Source: Syntrophomonadaceae bacterium (GTDB lineage Bacteria > Bacillota > Dethiobacteria > PWVN01). From it: 30,278 bases of DNA. The notes beneath the pieces are model-generated. The model worked only from the letters and a program-made list of their open reading frames with translations, was not told where the DNA came from and made no database searches. The position numbers were made by a program, and so were the translations under genes. The stretch is from positions 1-30,278 of the forward strand of contig PWVN01000269.1 in NCBI GenBank assembly GCA_003561835.1, given 5' to 3'. Of the stretch, positions 23,788 through 30,278 are shown piece after piece. Numbering within the stretch: the stretch's first letter is position 1; every line of letters begins with the position of its first letter.

Positions 23788-24881
23788 TATACTGCCACCT
23801 CCCCTTCCTTGTAGAGTTTTTCCAGGCCGGCCCGGATCTTGCCGCCCACGGGGCCGCGCCGCAGATTATCCAGCTCCCTCTGGGCCGCTGTCACCTTTTC
23901 CTCGTAATCCTCCAGGCCGTAGCCCAAATTCCTGGCTGCTGTCAATCCCGCCACCTGGCCTTCCACCATGGCGGCGCTGGCTTCCTCGATGCCGCTCACA
24001 TCCCCGGCCACGAAAATGTTGGAGACGCTCGTTTCCATATTCTTATCCCGCAGGGCCACATGGCCCCCCAGTTCGCCGATATGGGCCATCCTGCACCCGG
24101 CCATGAAGAGGAGTTCCGTCAGGGGGGTAAGCCCCACGGAAACGCAGAGGACATCCACCTCCAGGGTCTGTTCCGTCCCGGGGACGGGCTGCCACTTGTC
24201 GTCGATTTTGGCGATGACCACCCGTTCCAGGCGCTCGGTCCCCTGGGCTTCGATGACGGTGTGGGAGGTGAGGATGGGGACCCCCATGCGCCGCACCTTG
24301 GAGGCGTGGACCAGGTAGGCCCCGATCTTGGGCAGGGCTTCGATGATGGCCACCACGTCGATTCCCGCCTGCAGGAGCTGGTAGCTGACGATGACGCCGA
24401 TGTTGCCGGCCCCCACCATGGCCACCTTGTTTCCCGGCACCACCCCGTGGACGTTCATCAGGGTTTGGACGGCCCCCGCCCCGTAGATGCCCGGCAGGTC
24501 GCAGTTGGGGAAGACCAGGGTGTTCTCCTGGGCGCCGGTGGTGACGATGAGGGCTTTGTTGTCCACGGTCTCAAACTTGCCCTGGCTCTCGATGGCCACC
24601 CGCTTGTCCTCGTAATAGCCCAGAGCTGTGGTGTCCTTGAGAATGCGGATCTTCTCGTTTTCGTCCACGTCCCGGGCAAGGATTTTGCCGATATTGATGC
24701 CCCGCTCCGAGGCGTACTGCTCCTTGGAACCGAAAAACATGTGGGTCTGCTTGACCAGCTGCCCTCCCAGGAAGGGGTCCCTTTCCACCAGGATCACTTC
24801 CGCTCCCTGGCCGGCAGCACTGAGGGCGGCCTTGAGGCCCGCCGGGCCGGCGCCTATGACCAGAACATCTGTTTTAAGCAT
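23787..24881 (-). CDS. FAD/NAD(P)-binding flavoprotein (PdhA/HcnB/SoxA-like)
   Basis: A 364-residue two-dinucleotide-binding oxidoreductase. The FAD motif VIGAGPAGLKAALSAAGQG is at residues 6-24, an NAD(P) motif MVGAGNIGVIVSYQLL lies in the middle, and VFVAGDVSGIEEA near the C-terminus closes the FAD site. It belongs to the family of SoxA-alpha, HcnB and octopine oxidase A, and should pass electrons from the DAO subunit to NAD(P)+ or another carrier. In HcnB and SoxA the FAD, 2Fe-2S and BFD parts are fused; here they are separate genes in the same order. It overlaps the preceding gene by 8 bases. Confidence 0.87.
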   Translation of the reverse strand: MLKTDVLVIGAGPAGLKAALSAAGQGAEVILVERDPFLGGQLVKQTHMFFGSKEQYASERGINIGKILARDVDENEKIRILKDTTALGYYEDKRVAIESQGKFETVDNKALIVTTGAQENTLVFPNCDLPGIYGAGAVQTLMNVHGVVPGNKVAMVGAGNIGVIVSYQLLQAGIDVVAIIEALPKIGAYLVHASKVRRMGVPILTSHTVIEAQGTERLERVVIAKIDDKWQPVPGTEQTLEVDVLCVSVGLTPLTELLFMAGCRMAHIGELGGHVALRDKNMETSVSNIFVAGDVSGIEEASAAMVEGQVAGLTAARNLGYGLEDYEEKVTAAQRELDNLRRGPVGGKIRAGLEKLYKEGEVAV

Positions 24882-25182
24882 TCAGATCACCCTTTCCTTT
24901 TTGGGTCTCCACAGTCATGCCTTCCTTCAGGGGTTCAACGCAGGAGCGCACGTTGGGCACGCCGTCAATCCGCATGTTGCAGGATGAACAGTTGCCGATG
25001 GCGCACCAGAAGCCCCGGGGGCGGTTGTGGATCTGACTGTGGGAAAGGACCCGGACCCCGGCGGCATGCAGGGCGGCAGCCACGGGTTCCCCTTCAAAAC
25101 CTTCCATCTCTTTGCCATCAAAAATGAACTTCACCTTGGGCCCCTTTTCAAAAGTCAGTATGGGGTGGTTTTCAATCCGCAT
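24874..25182 (-). CDS. HcnA-like [2Fe-2S] ferredoxin subunit
   Basis: A 102-residue plant-type ferredoxin with Cys60, Cys65, Cys68 and Cys81 (CAIGNCSSCNM ... SC), as in HcnA and the N-terminal segment of SoxA-type alpha chains. The first half is the usual beta-grasp part (FIFDGKEMEGFEGEPVAAAL). It is the first gene of the oxidation operon, 54 bases after a sigma-54 promoter; GGAGGG precedes the ATG. Confidence 0.87.
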   Translation of the reverse strand: MRIENHPILTFEKGPKVKFIFDGKEMEGFEGEPVAAALHAAGVRVLSHSQIHNRPRGFWCAIGNCSSCNMRIDGVPNVRSCVEPLKEGMTVETQKGKGDLNA

Positions 25183-25235
25183 AAAGTCTTCCCTCCTCCT
25201 CGTAAAAAGAAACTATTATCCTTGTTACATTCTTC

Positions 25236-25252
25236 GCAATATCTGTGCCAAA
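25236..25252 (-). promoter_or_regulatory. Sigma-54 promoter of the amino-acid oxidation operon
   Basis: The minus strand reads TTGGCACAGATATTGCG. TGGCAC and TTGC are perfect and separated by exactly 5 bases, so the invariant GG and GC are correctly spaced. It lies in the gap between the MetS-like gene and the oxidation operon and points at the operon. Confidence 0.85.
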
Positions 25253-25312
25253 AAAAAAGAGGCATAAAACCGCATTCCTCTGCGGTTTCCGCCCCGGGGC
25301 CGGAGATGGATA

Positions 25313-25348
25313 GTCAGGATATTGTACAAAAAGTCAAGTTTTTAGACA
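25313..25348. promoter_or_regulatory. Candidate activator-binding sites upstream of the oxidation operon
   Basis: GTCAGGATATTGTACA (25313-25328) shares 12 of 16 bases with GTCGGAAGTTTGTACA (27281-27296) upstream of the transporter. A weaker copy, GTCAAGTTTTTAGACA, starts exactly 20 bases further (25333-25348), two helical turns. The stronger copy ends 60 bases from the -24 element, a usual distance for enhancer-binding proteins. Confidence 0.5.
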
Positions 25349-25380
25349 AAACAGGGTCCCGCCCGGGGGCGGGACCCTGT
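25343..25380 (-). terminator. Terminator after the transporter-MetS pair
   Basis: ACAGGGTCCCGCCC (25351-25364) pairs with GGGCGGGACCCTGT (25367-25380). On the minus strand the stem is followed by TTTTGTCT. It lies 30 bases after the MetS-like stop and separates the transporter unit from the oxidation operon. Confidence 0.88.
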
Positions 25381-25410
25381 CAAGGTACAGTTGTGTCGGG
25401 GTGTTTAGAC

Positions 25411-25509
25411 TTAGTCCTCACCCTTGAGGCTGATGTTCAGGAAGTACGCCAGCCCGCCGAACACGATGGCGAAGATGACGATCATGGAAACAATGGCTCC
25501 GCCGGTCAT
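25411..25509 (-). CDS. MetS-like small subunit of the NSS transporter (32 residues)
   Basis: A 32-residue protein: M-T-G-G-A-I-V-S then one hydrophobic helix (MIVIFAIVFGGLAYFLNI) and a charged tail SLKGED. This is the form of the methionine/alanine importer small subunit family, in which a one-helix partner is needed for activity of a MetP-type NSS transporter. The ATG directly abuts the transporter's stop codon, and AAGGAGG lies just upstream inside the transporter gene. It is easily missed because of its size. Confidence 0.85.
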   Translation of the reverse strand: MTGGAIVSMIVIFAIVFGGLAYFLNISLKGED

Positions 25510-27012
25510 TTACATCGCCTCCTTGTCTTTTTTGGAGATCAGGGCGGATCCTTCAGGGTTGAAGTAGTTGCCCAGCTGCTTGTTGGCCAGCAGGAAGACG
25601 ATTACGACCACCGCCCACTGGAAGAGCATGGTGCCGGTGCTGAAAACCTCGAAGGGCTTCCACCAGTCGGCGCCGTACCATCCGATGGACTGCTGGAACC
25701 ACCAGATGAAGATGATGCCGATGGCGATGGGGCTGGCATAGATGCAGTAGTTAAACCACTTGCCCACCTTCATGACGGCACCGGCATGGTTGATATACTC
25801 TGTCCGGACTTTCTCCACGCCGAACTTCATGATGGCCCAGGCGGTGAAGATCCCGCTGATCAATAGGGCCACACCCCAGACCCAGTCCTGGTTATCCAGG
25901 AAATCCAGGCTGGCGGCCGAGGGGATTCCCACGATGAAACCGGCGATGGCCGTATAGATGGCGGCCTTTTTCCGGTCCCAGCCGGCGGTCACCAGGTTGG
26001 AGACCCCGACCTCGATCATGGCCAGGAGGGAGGAAACGCCGGCAAAGGCCAGGCCTAAGAAGAAGACGATGGACATGAAGATTCCGCCGGGCATGGTGCT
26101 GAAGAGCTGGGCCATGTAGACGAAGGTGATGCCCGTGTTGCCTTCAGCCAGAACCGTTGCGGTATCCAGCCCCAGGCTGGGGGCCATGGCAAAGACGGTG
26201 GGAATGACGGCCAGGCCGGCGATGAGGGCGATACCGATATCGGCAAAGCCCACCACGAACATGCTGGCCCCCACATCATCCTTGGGCCGGCTGTAGATGG
26301 CGTAGGTCATCAGGAGGGCCCAACCGGCCCCCGTGGACCAGGCGCCCTGGGTGAAGGCCTGGAGCCAGATGGTGGGGTTCACCAGGTCTGCCGGGTTGAT
26401 CCGGAAGAGGAAGTTTACCCCTTCTATGGCTCCCGGCAGGGTCAGGGCCCGGATGGCGGCGATGACCATCAGGATGGCCAAACCCGGCAGCAGGATCTTG
26501 GTATAGCGCTCGATTCCCTTGGCCACGCCCTGGTAGATGATGAAGAGGGACACGGCCATGGCCAGAAAGTGGTAGAAGATCGTCTCTGCCGGGCTGGTGG
26601 TAAAGGTGGTCCAGATGGCGTTGGTATCCACACCGGCCTTAAAGGTGCCGGATACGGCCAGAACCGCGTACTTGATGCACCAGCCCACAACGACGGAATA
26701 GTAGAACATGATGGCGATGCAGACGAAACCCATCCAGGCACCCACCCAGGAGTACTGGCGTCCTCCCATGAAGTCCCCGTAGGAGCCGATGGTTCCCTTG
26801 CGCCCGAAGCGGCCGATGACCATTTCGGACATCAAAAGGGGTACCATGATGAAGATGACGGAAATCAGCAGGATGATCACGAAGGCTCCCCCGCCGTTGG
26901 CAGCGGCCACCCGGGGGAAACGCCAGATGTTCCCGGTACCGACAGCCATGGCGATGGATGCGATGATAAAGCCTAACTTACTGCTGAATAAAGAACTTTC
27001 TTTTTCTGGCAT
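25510..27012 (-). CDS. NSS-family sodium:amino acid symporter
   Basis: A 500-residue membrane protein with about 12 hydrophobic helices. The first helix carries AVGTGNIWRFPRVAAANGGG, the Na+/substrate-binding signature of the neurotransmitter:sodium symporter family (compare GNVWRFPY in LeuT). It has the shape of the MetP-like branch, which works with a small MetS subunit, and such a subunit follows. The substrate is probably the amino acid handled by the adjacent operon (proline or hydroxyproline), but MetP relatives carry methionine, alanine and others. It has its own sigma-54 promoter; GGAGG lies 10 bases before the ATG. Confidence 0.93.
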   Translation of the reverse strand: MPEKESSLFSSKLGFIIASIAMAVGTGNIWRFPRVAAANGGGAFVIILLISVIFIMVPLLMSEMVIGRFGRKGTIGSYGDFMGGRQYSWVGAWMGFVCIAIMFYYSVVVGWCIKYAVLAVSGTFKAGVDTNAIWTTFTTSPAETIFYHFLAMAVSLFIIYQGVAKGIERYTKILLPGLAILMVIAAIRALTLPGAIEGVNFLFRINPADLVNPTIWLQAFTQGAWSTGAGWALLMTYAIYSRPKDDVGASMFVVGFADIGIALIAGLAVIPTVFAMAPSLGLDTATVLAEGNTGITFVYMAQLFSTMPGGIFMSIVFFLGLAFAGVSSLLAMIEVGVSNLVTAGWDRKKAAIYTAIAGFIVGIPSAASLDFLDNQDWVWGVALLISGIFTAWAIMKFGVEKVRTEYINHAGAVMKVGKWFNYCIYASPIAIGIIFIWWFQQSIGWYGADWWKPFEVFSTGTMLFQWAVVVIVFLLANKQLGNYFNPEGSALISKKDKEAM

Positions 27013-27177
27013 TCAGTTTTTTCCTCCTTTTTTATTATTCACATCAGTCTCTCAAGATTGTGCATTCTTTCCCTCTCCCCGTAACCACCTCCTTACGTTC
27101 ATTTTCCCTTAATATAAATGCATTCTACCGTTATGAAACGGGGCAGGTCAAATAGTCCAAATACTTTTACTTTTTTA

Positions 27178-27195
27178 TTGCAAAATTCGTTCCAA
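27178..27195 (-). promoter_or_regulatory. Sigma-54 promoter of the NSS transporter
   Basis: The minus strand reads TTGGAACGAATTTTGCAA, which matches TTGGCACGnnnnTTGCA at every position but one (A for C in TGGCAC). The GG and GC dinucleotides have the required spacing. It lies 165 bases upstream of the start codon. Confidence 0.8.
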
Positions 27196-27200
27196 CTCGC

Positions 27201-27225
27201 AAAAATCCCGTAAAGGCGGGAAAAA
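27201..27225. terminator. Small bidirectional hairpin, possible terminator of the regulator gene
   Basis: TCCCG (27206-27210) and CGGGA (27217-27221) form a short stem with loop TAAAGG, flanked by AAAAA on both sides. Read on the minus strand it ends in TTTTT. It lies just upstream of the sigma-54 promoter and about 200 bases after the regulator stop. The stem is short, so efficiency is uncertain. Confidence 0.45.
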
Positions 27226-27280
27226 GCGCGGCATGAAGGGCGATTCCTTCTCCTGCCCCCGGCGGGTATCGGGACAAAGT

Positions 27281-27330
27281 GTCGGAAGTTTGTACACTCT
27301 GCCCTTCCTTGAGGGTCTGGATGTTGTCCC
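27281..27330. promoter_or_regulatory. Candidate activator-binding sites upstream of the transporter
   Basis: GTCGGAAGTTTGTACA (27281-27296) and GTCTGGATGTTGTCCC (27315-27330) both match the site at 25313 in 12 of 16 bases. The first also contains the inverted repeat AGTGT-N11-ACACT (27278-27298). They lie 85-135 bases upstream of the -24 element, in the 230-base gap after the regulator gene. Confidence 0.5.
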
Positions 27331-27424
27331 ACGGCCTCCTCCGGGACCCTGACCCGTCTTCCCCGGGGCTCTGCCCGGTCTTCGGTTGGGCCTCTTCAGA
27401 CTTCTTTGAGGGCCCCCCTTGCCC

Positions 27425-29215
27425 CTAGGGCTGGCGGTTCGTGTCCAGGCCCAGCTTCTTCAGCTTGTAGTAAAAGGTGCTCCGGGGCATCCCCAGGGCC
27501 TGGGCGGCCCTGGATTTGTTCCCCTGGACGTCCCGCAGGGCCTTCAGGATGGTTTTTCGTTCCACTTCGCTGGTGATGTCGGTGAGGGCGGTGCTCTCCC
27601 GGTCCCCGGGGGAATCTCCCAGGGTGCTGTCCAGGATGCTCTTTGGAAGAAAGTTCCTGTCCATGGCGGAGCCCTCCGTCAGCACCACCAGCCTTTCGAT
27701 GACGTTCCTCAGTTCCCGGATATTTCCGGGCCAATCGTATTTCAGCAGGGTGGTCAAGAGCTCCGGGGACACATCGTTGATCTCCTTGCCGTGGGCTTTG
27801 GAAAACTCGTTGATAAAAAGGTAGACCAGTTCCGGGATGTCCCCCTTGCGGAGGCGCAGGGGGGGGATGTCCAGGGAAACCACGTTCAGCCGGTAATAGA
27901 GGTCCCGGCGGAACCGGCTCTCCGTGAGCATCTGCTCCAGGTCCTTGTTGGTGGCGGCGATGATGCGCACGTCCACCTTGACGGGCTTTGCGCCCCCCAC
28001 CCGGAAGAAGATATTGTCCTGAAGCACCCTGAGGAGCTTCACCTGCATGGCGAAGTCCATCTCGCCGATCTCATCCAGAAAGAGGGTGCCGCCGTCGGCC
28101 AGTTCAAAGCGGCCCTGCTTTCCTCCCTTCTCCGCCCCGGTGAAGGCCCCCGGCTCGTAGCCGAAGAGTTCGCTTTCAAAGAGGTTGGCCGGGATGGCGC
28201 CGCAGTTTAGGGCGATAAAGGGTTTGTTCTTCCGGGGGCTGGCCTGGTGGATGGCCCTGGCGAAGAGTTCCTTGCCGGTGCCGCTTTCGCCCCGGATGAG
28301 GACGGCGGCGCTGGTTTTACCCACCTTGCGGGCGATATCCACGCACTCCTTCAGGCGGGGGCTGTGGCCGTAAATGGCGGAGAAGGGGCCGTTGGGCAGG
28401 TTCTGGATCTGGTCCATTTCCTGCTGCAGCAGGTTTAAATGGGTGGTGGCCTTCTTCAGCTCCCGGTTCAGGTTCACCATCTCCGTGATGTCCCGCTCCA
28501 GAGAGATGGCCCCCAGCAGTTTGTCCCCCTGTTTAACCGGCAGGGAGTTGATCAGCACATACAGGCCGGGTTTGGGCTGGTGGTAAGCCTCCCAGACGGG
28601 TTTCCCCGTGGTCAGCACCTTGGTGATGATCAGGGTGGAGAAGAAGGACCGCAGGTCCTGCCCCAGGATATCCTTCTTTTTGATACCGTAAAAGGTTTCC
28701 GCCTTCTGGTTCCAGTATAAAACTTTGTGGTTTAAGTCGGCAATGGTGATGATTTCCTCGGAAGCCTCCAGGAGGGTGTCCAGGACTTTCTGGGTATTTT
28801 GCCACCCGGCCGTCAGGGTTTCGAAGAGATGCTTAAAGGGCAGGAAGCCGCAGGGTTTCCCCTTCCCGTCCAGGGCCAGCAGGAGTTCTTCCCCGGGGGT
28901 CATCAGCTGCAGGGCCGCCCCCAGGTCCATCTCTTCCGCCACGGTCGTAAAGGCATCCGTGAAGGTAAGGCCCCGGTTTACAGCGGCGGCACTGCTCGAG
29001 GCTTTCCCGGGATCCTTGCCGCTGCCCTCCCCCGGGGAAAGGTGCTGTGCGAAGAATAACCGGCGGGGTTTCCCCTCCAGGGTTGCCACCAGCAGGGAAA
29101 CCTGCTTTTCGAAGATCAGGGTTTCAGCCTGCCTCATATCTTCGATAGGGCCCTCGTACAGGAGGATATCCCGGCGGAGAAAATCCGAAACCTTCCGATT
29201 GGGAGGGATTTGCAT
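27425..29215 (-). CDS. Sigma-54-dependent transcriptional activator (PAS-AAA+-Fis)
   Basis: A 596-residue enhancer-binding protein. Residues 1-145 form an N-terminal sensory region with two CBS-like halves. A PAS domain follows (about 150-250, with ADLNHKVLYWNQKAETFYGI). The AAA+ domain has Walker A GESGTGKE (309-316), the sigma-54-contacting GAFTGA (about 356-361) and Walker B GGTLFLDEIGEMD. A Fis-type helix-turn-helix ends the protein (NKSRAAQALGMPRSTFYYKL). ATG at 29215 was chosen over a TTG 33 bases upstream because GGGGTGG sits before it. As the only activator next to two sigma-54 promoters it very likely controls them, like PrdR or RocR in amino-acid catabolism. Confidence 0.93.
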   Translation of the reverse strand: MQIPPNRKVSDFLRRDILLYEGPIEDMRQAETLIFEKQVSLLVATLEGKPRRLFFAQHLSPGEGSGKDPGKASSSAAAVNRGLTFTDAFTTVAEEMDLGAALQLMTPGEELLLALDGKGKPCGFLPFKHLFETLTAGWQNTQKVLDTLLEASEEIITIADLNHKVLYWNQKAETFYGIKKKDILGQDLRSFFSTLIITKVLTTGKPVWEAYHQPKPGLYVLINSLPVKQGDKLLGAISLERDITEMVNLNRELKKATTHLNLLQQEMDQIQNLPNGPFSAIYGHSPRLKECVDIARKVGKTSAAVLIRGESGTGKELFARAIHQASPRKNKPFIALNCGAIPANLFESELFGYEPGAFTGAEKGGKQGRFELADGGTLFLDEIGEMDFAMQVKLLRVLQDNIFFRVGGAKPVKVDVRIIAATNKDLEQMLTESRFRRDLYYRLNVVSLDIPPLRLRKGDIPELVYLFINEFSKAHGKEINDVSPELLTTLLKYDWPGNIRELRNVIERLVVLTEGSAMDRNFLPKSILDSTLGDSPGDRESTALTDITSEVERKTILKALRDVQGNKSRAAQALGMPRSTFYYKLKKLGLDTNRQP

Positions 29216-29346
29216 GGGCCGCCCACCCCGTTGTTTTAGAGTTTTCAAAACATTACTGAGTAATAATATTCAACTTAAGCGTGCGAAATTCCTGCCTGTC
29301 CGTCAAGTTCCCCGGAGCCGGGCGTAACCGAGCCCCGTCCACCCCT

Positions 29347-29922
29347 TCAGCCTTCTGCAGGGTGGCCCCTGTCTTTGCAGGTGAAATCACCCATAACCTT
29401 CAGAGGGGGGAACTCCGGGTACCATAACTGGACATGCCGGATGCGGCAGGAGAGGTGCAGCTTTTCCTGCCCCAGCAGTTCGCAGGCCTCCAGGTATTCC
29501 TCTTCCGTCCATTCCCGGACGGCAAAGACGGTGTTCACCAGGCTGATGTGGTAATCCCAATCCTCCATGGGGTGGCACTTGATGCCGGCGGGCTGCAGGG
29601 CTTTGCTGACCTGCCGGGAGATCCGGCGCAGCTTCCTGGGGGAGACCACCTTGAGATTGACGGATTTGTAGGGAGGCGGGAAGCAGCTGGAGCCCTTGAC
29701 CGTCAAGCGGAAGGGCAGATGGCGCTCCAGCAGGGGGGTAAGGAGGCGGGACGCGGCCGCCAACTCCCGGCCCCGGGGGATATAGAGGATGCCGAGGGTC
29801 ACATGGAGGGGCGGAAAGGGCTCCTGGTAAACCCGGTACCTCCTGGAAAATTCCTTTTGCAGCTGCAGGGCCCGCTTCAGGATCCTGTCCTCGGGCAGGG
29901 CCACCAGGTAGTACTTCTCCAT
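29347..29922 (-). CDS. thpR: 2H phosphoesterase, 2'-5' RNA ligase (ThpR) family
   Basis: A 191-residue protein with the two H-x-T/S motifs of the family: His40-Val-Thr42 (PLHVTLG) and His125-Ile-Ser127 (DYHISLV). These act as RNA 2',3'-cyclic phosphodiesterases or 2'-5' ligases. MEKYYLVALPED is the natural domain start; the ribosome site there is weak. An ATG at 29988 with GGAG 7 bases upstream would add 22 residues and overlap the upstream gene by 41 bases, so that start is possible. The physiological substrate of this family in bacteria is unclear. Confidence 0.8.
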   Translation of the reverse strand: MEKYYLVALPEDRILKRALQLQKEFSRRYRVYQEPFPPLHVTLGILYIPRGRELAAASRLLTPLLERHLPFRLTVKGSSCFPPPYKSVNLKVVSPRKLRRISRQVSKALQPAGIKCHPMEDWDYHISLVNTVFAVREWTEEEYLEACELLGQEKLHLSCRIRHVQLWYPEFPPLKVMGDFTCKDRGHPAEG

Positions 29923-29947
29923 GGTCTCAGACCTGCTTTCCTTCTCG

Positions 29948-30278
29948 TTATACCCCCGCATCTTCTTCGCCGTTTTGCGGTTCTTCATTGTTTATCTCCA
30001 CAGGCAGGGGCGGATCCTTGGGGGCGGCGATCCCCCCGGAGATCAAGACCTTGAGGCCGTCTTCCACCGACATGTCCAGGGGGAGCAGGTCCTGTTCCGG
30101 AACCATCAGCAGCATGCCGGAGGTGGGGTTGGGGGTGGTGGGCACAAAGACATAGATGAGATTTTCCCGTGTTTTTTTCTGGATTTCCCCCTGGGCGGAG
30201 CCGGTGACAAATCCCAGGGCGTAAAGGCCCGGCCTGGGGTATTCCAGGAGGACCACCTTCTTGAAGGCGTCCTTCTCT
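29948..30278 (-). CDS. DUF502 membrane protein, C-terminal part (runs off window)
   Basis: The minus strand is open to the window edge and encodes the conserved C-terminal half of DUF502 proteins: VVLLEYPRPGLYALGFVTG, then VFVPTTPNPTSGMLLMVP and DMSVEDGLKVLISGG, followed by an acidic tail. The N-terminal transmembrane helices lie outside the window. The biochemical function of the family is unknown. Confidence 0.88.
   Translation of the reverse strand, partial: EKDAFKKVVLLEYPRPGLYALGFVTGSAQGEIQKKTRENLIYVFVPTTPNPTSGMLLMVPEQDLLPLDMSVEDGLKVLISGGIAAPKDPPLPVEINNEEPQNGEEDAGV

Noticed and set aside
21834..25182. Hydrogen cyanide synthase (hcnABC)
   Set aside because: The subunits are homologous, but the additional 2x[4Fe-4S] subunit, split BFD protein and neighbouring proline racemase fit a proline-type dehydrogenase better. 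Glycine as substrate is not strictly excluded.

Overview
The window is GC-rich DNA from an anaerobic bacterium, most likely a clostridial-type member of the Bacillota. The evidence is strong AGGAGG-type ribosome binding sites, many GTG/TTG starts, an AcuA-like acetyltransferase, a Bacillus-type signal peptidase, a heterodisulfide-reductase (Hdr) cluster with no hydrogenase, a tungsten-type aldehyde:ferredoxin oxidoreductase (AOR), and sigma-54 promoters paired with an enhancer-binding activator. I cannot name the species. No rRNA, tRNA, CRISPR array, transposase or phage gene is visible.

Layout. 1-2.1 kb: the N-terminal end of an MFS transporter, a frameshifted response-regulator remnant, a GntR/FCD repressor with an operator-like palindrome on its own -10 box, and a divergent AcuA-like acetyltransferase. 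2.5-9.03 kb: a seven-gene operon, hdrB-hdrC-hdrA-floxD-floxC-floxB-floxA, predicted to form a cytoplasmic NAD(P)H-linked, flavin-based electron-bifurcating complex. 9.1-10.6 kb: signal peptidase I (minus strand) and a lone ECF sigma factor with a candidate ECF-type promoter. 10.6-11.1 kb: about 500 bases without a gene, holding a sigma-54-like box and a structured hairpin plus U-run. 11.1-17.0 kb: a three-gene operon with the architecture of the Sporomusa-type transhydrogenase StnABC (NADH + ferredoxin + NADP). 17.2 kb: a small lipoprotein.

17.7-29.2 kb, all on the minus strand, is the most interesting part: an amino-acid oxidation island. It holds a sigma-54 activator, an NSS-family sodium:amino-acid symporter with a 32-residue MetS-like partner, five genes matching a split form of the Thermococcales proline dehydrogenase complex (2Fe-2S protein, FAD/NAD(P) flavoprotein, 4Fe-4S protein, BFD-like 2Fe-2S protein, DAO-type dehydrogenase), a four-cluster ferredoxin plus AOR large subunit, a ThiS/MoaD-like sulfur carrier ending in Gly-Gly, and a proline racemase/hydroxyproline epimerase. 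Two -24/-12 promoters precede the transporter and the oxidation operon. Each is preceded by copies of a related 16-bp motif that I propose as activator sites. My inference is that proline or hydroxyproline is imported, racemised or epimerised, oxidised to an imine/semialdehyde, and the aldehyde is then oxidised by AOR with ferredoxin as acceptor, in place of an NAD-dependent semialdehyde dehydrogenase. The Stn and Hdr-Flox complexes would redistribute the reduced ferredoxin and NADH.

29.3-30.3 kb: a 2H phosphoesterase (2'-5' RNA ligase family) and the C-terminal part of a DUF502 membrane protein. Two imperfect palindromic elements sharing a core sequence lie at 234-277 and 17663-17704.
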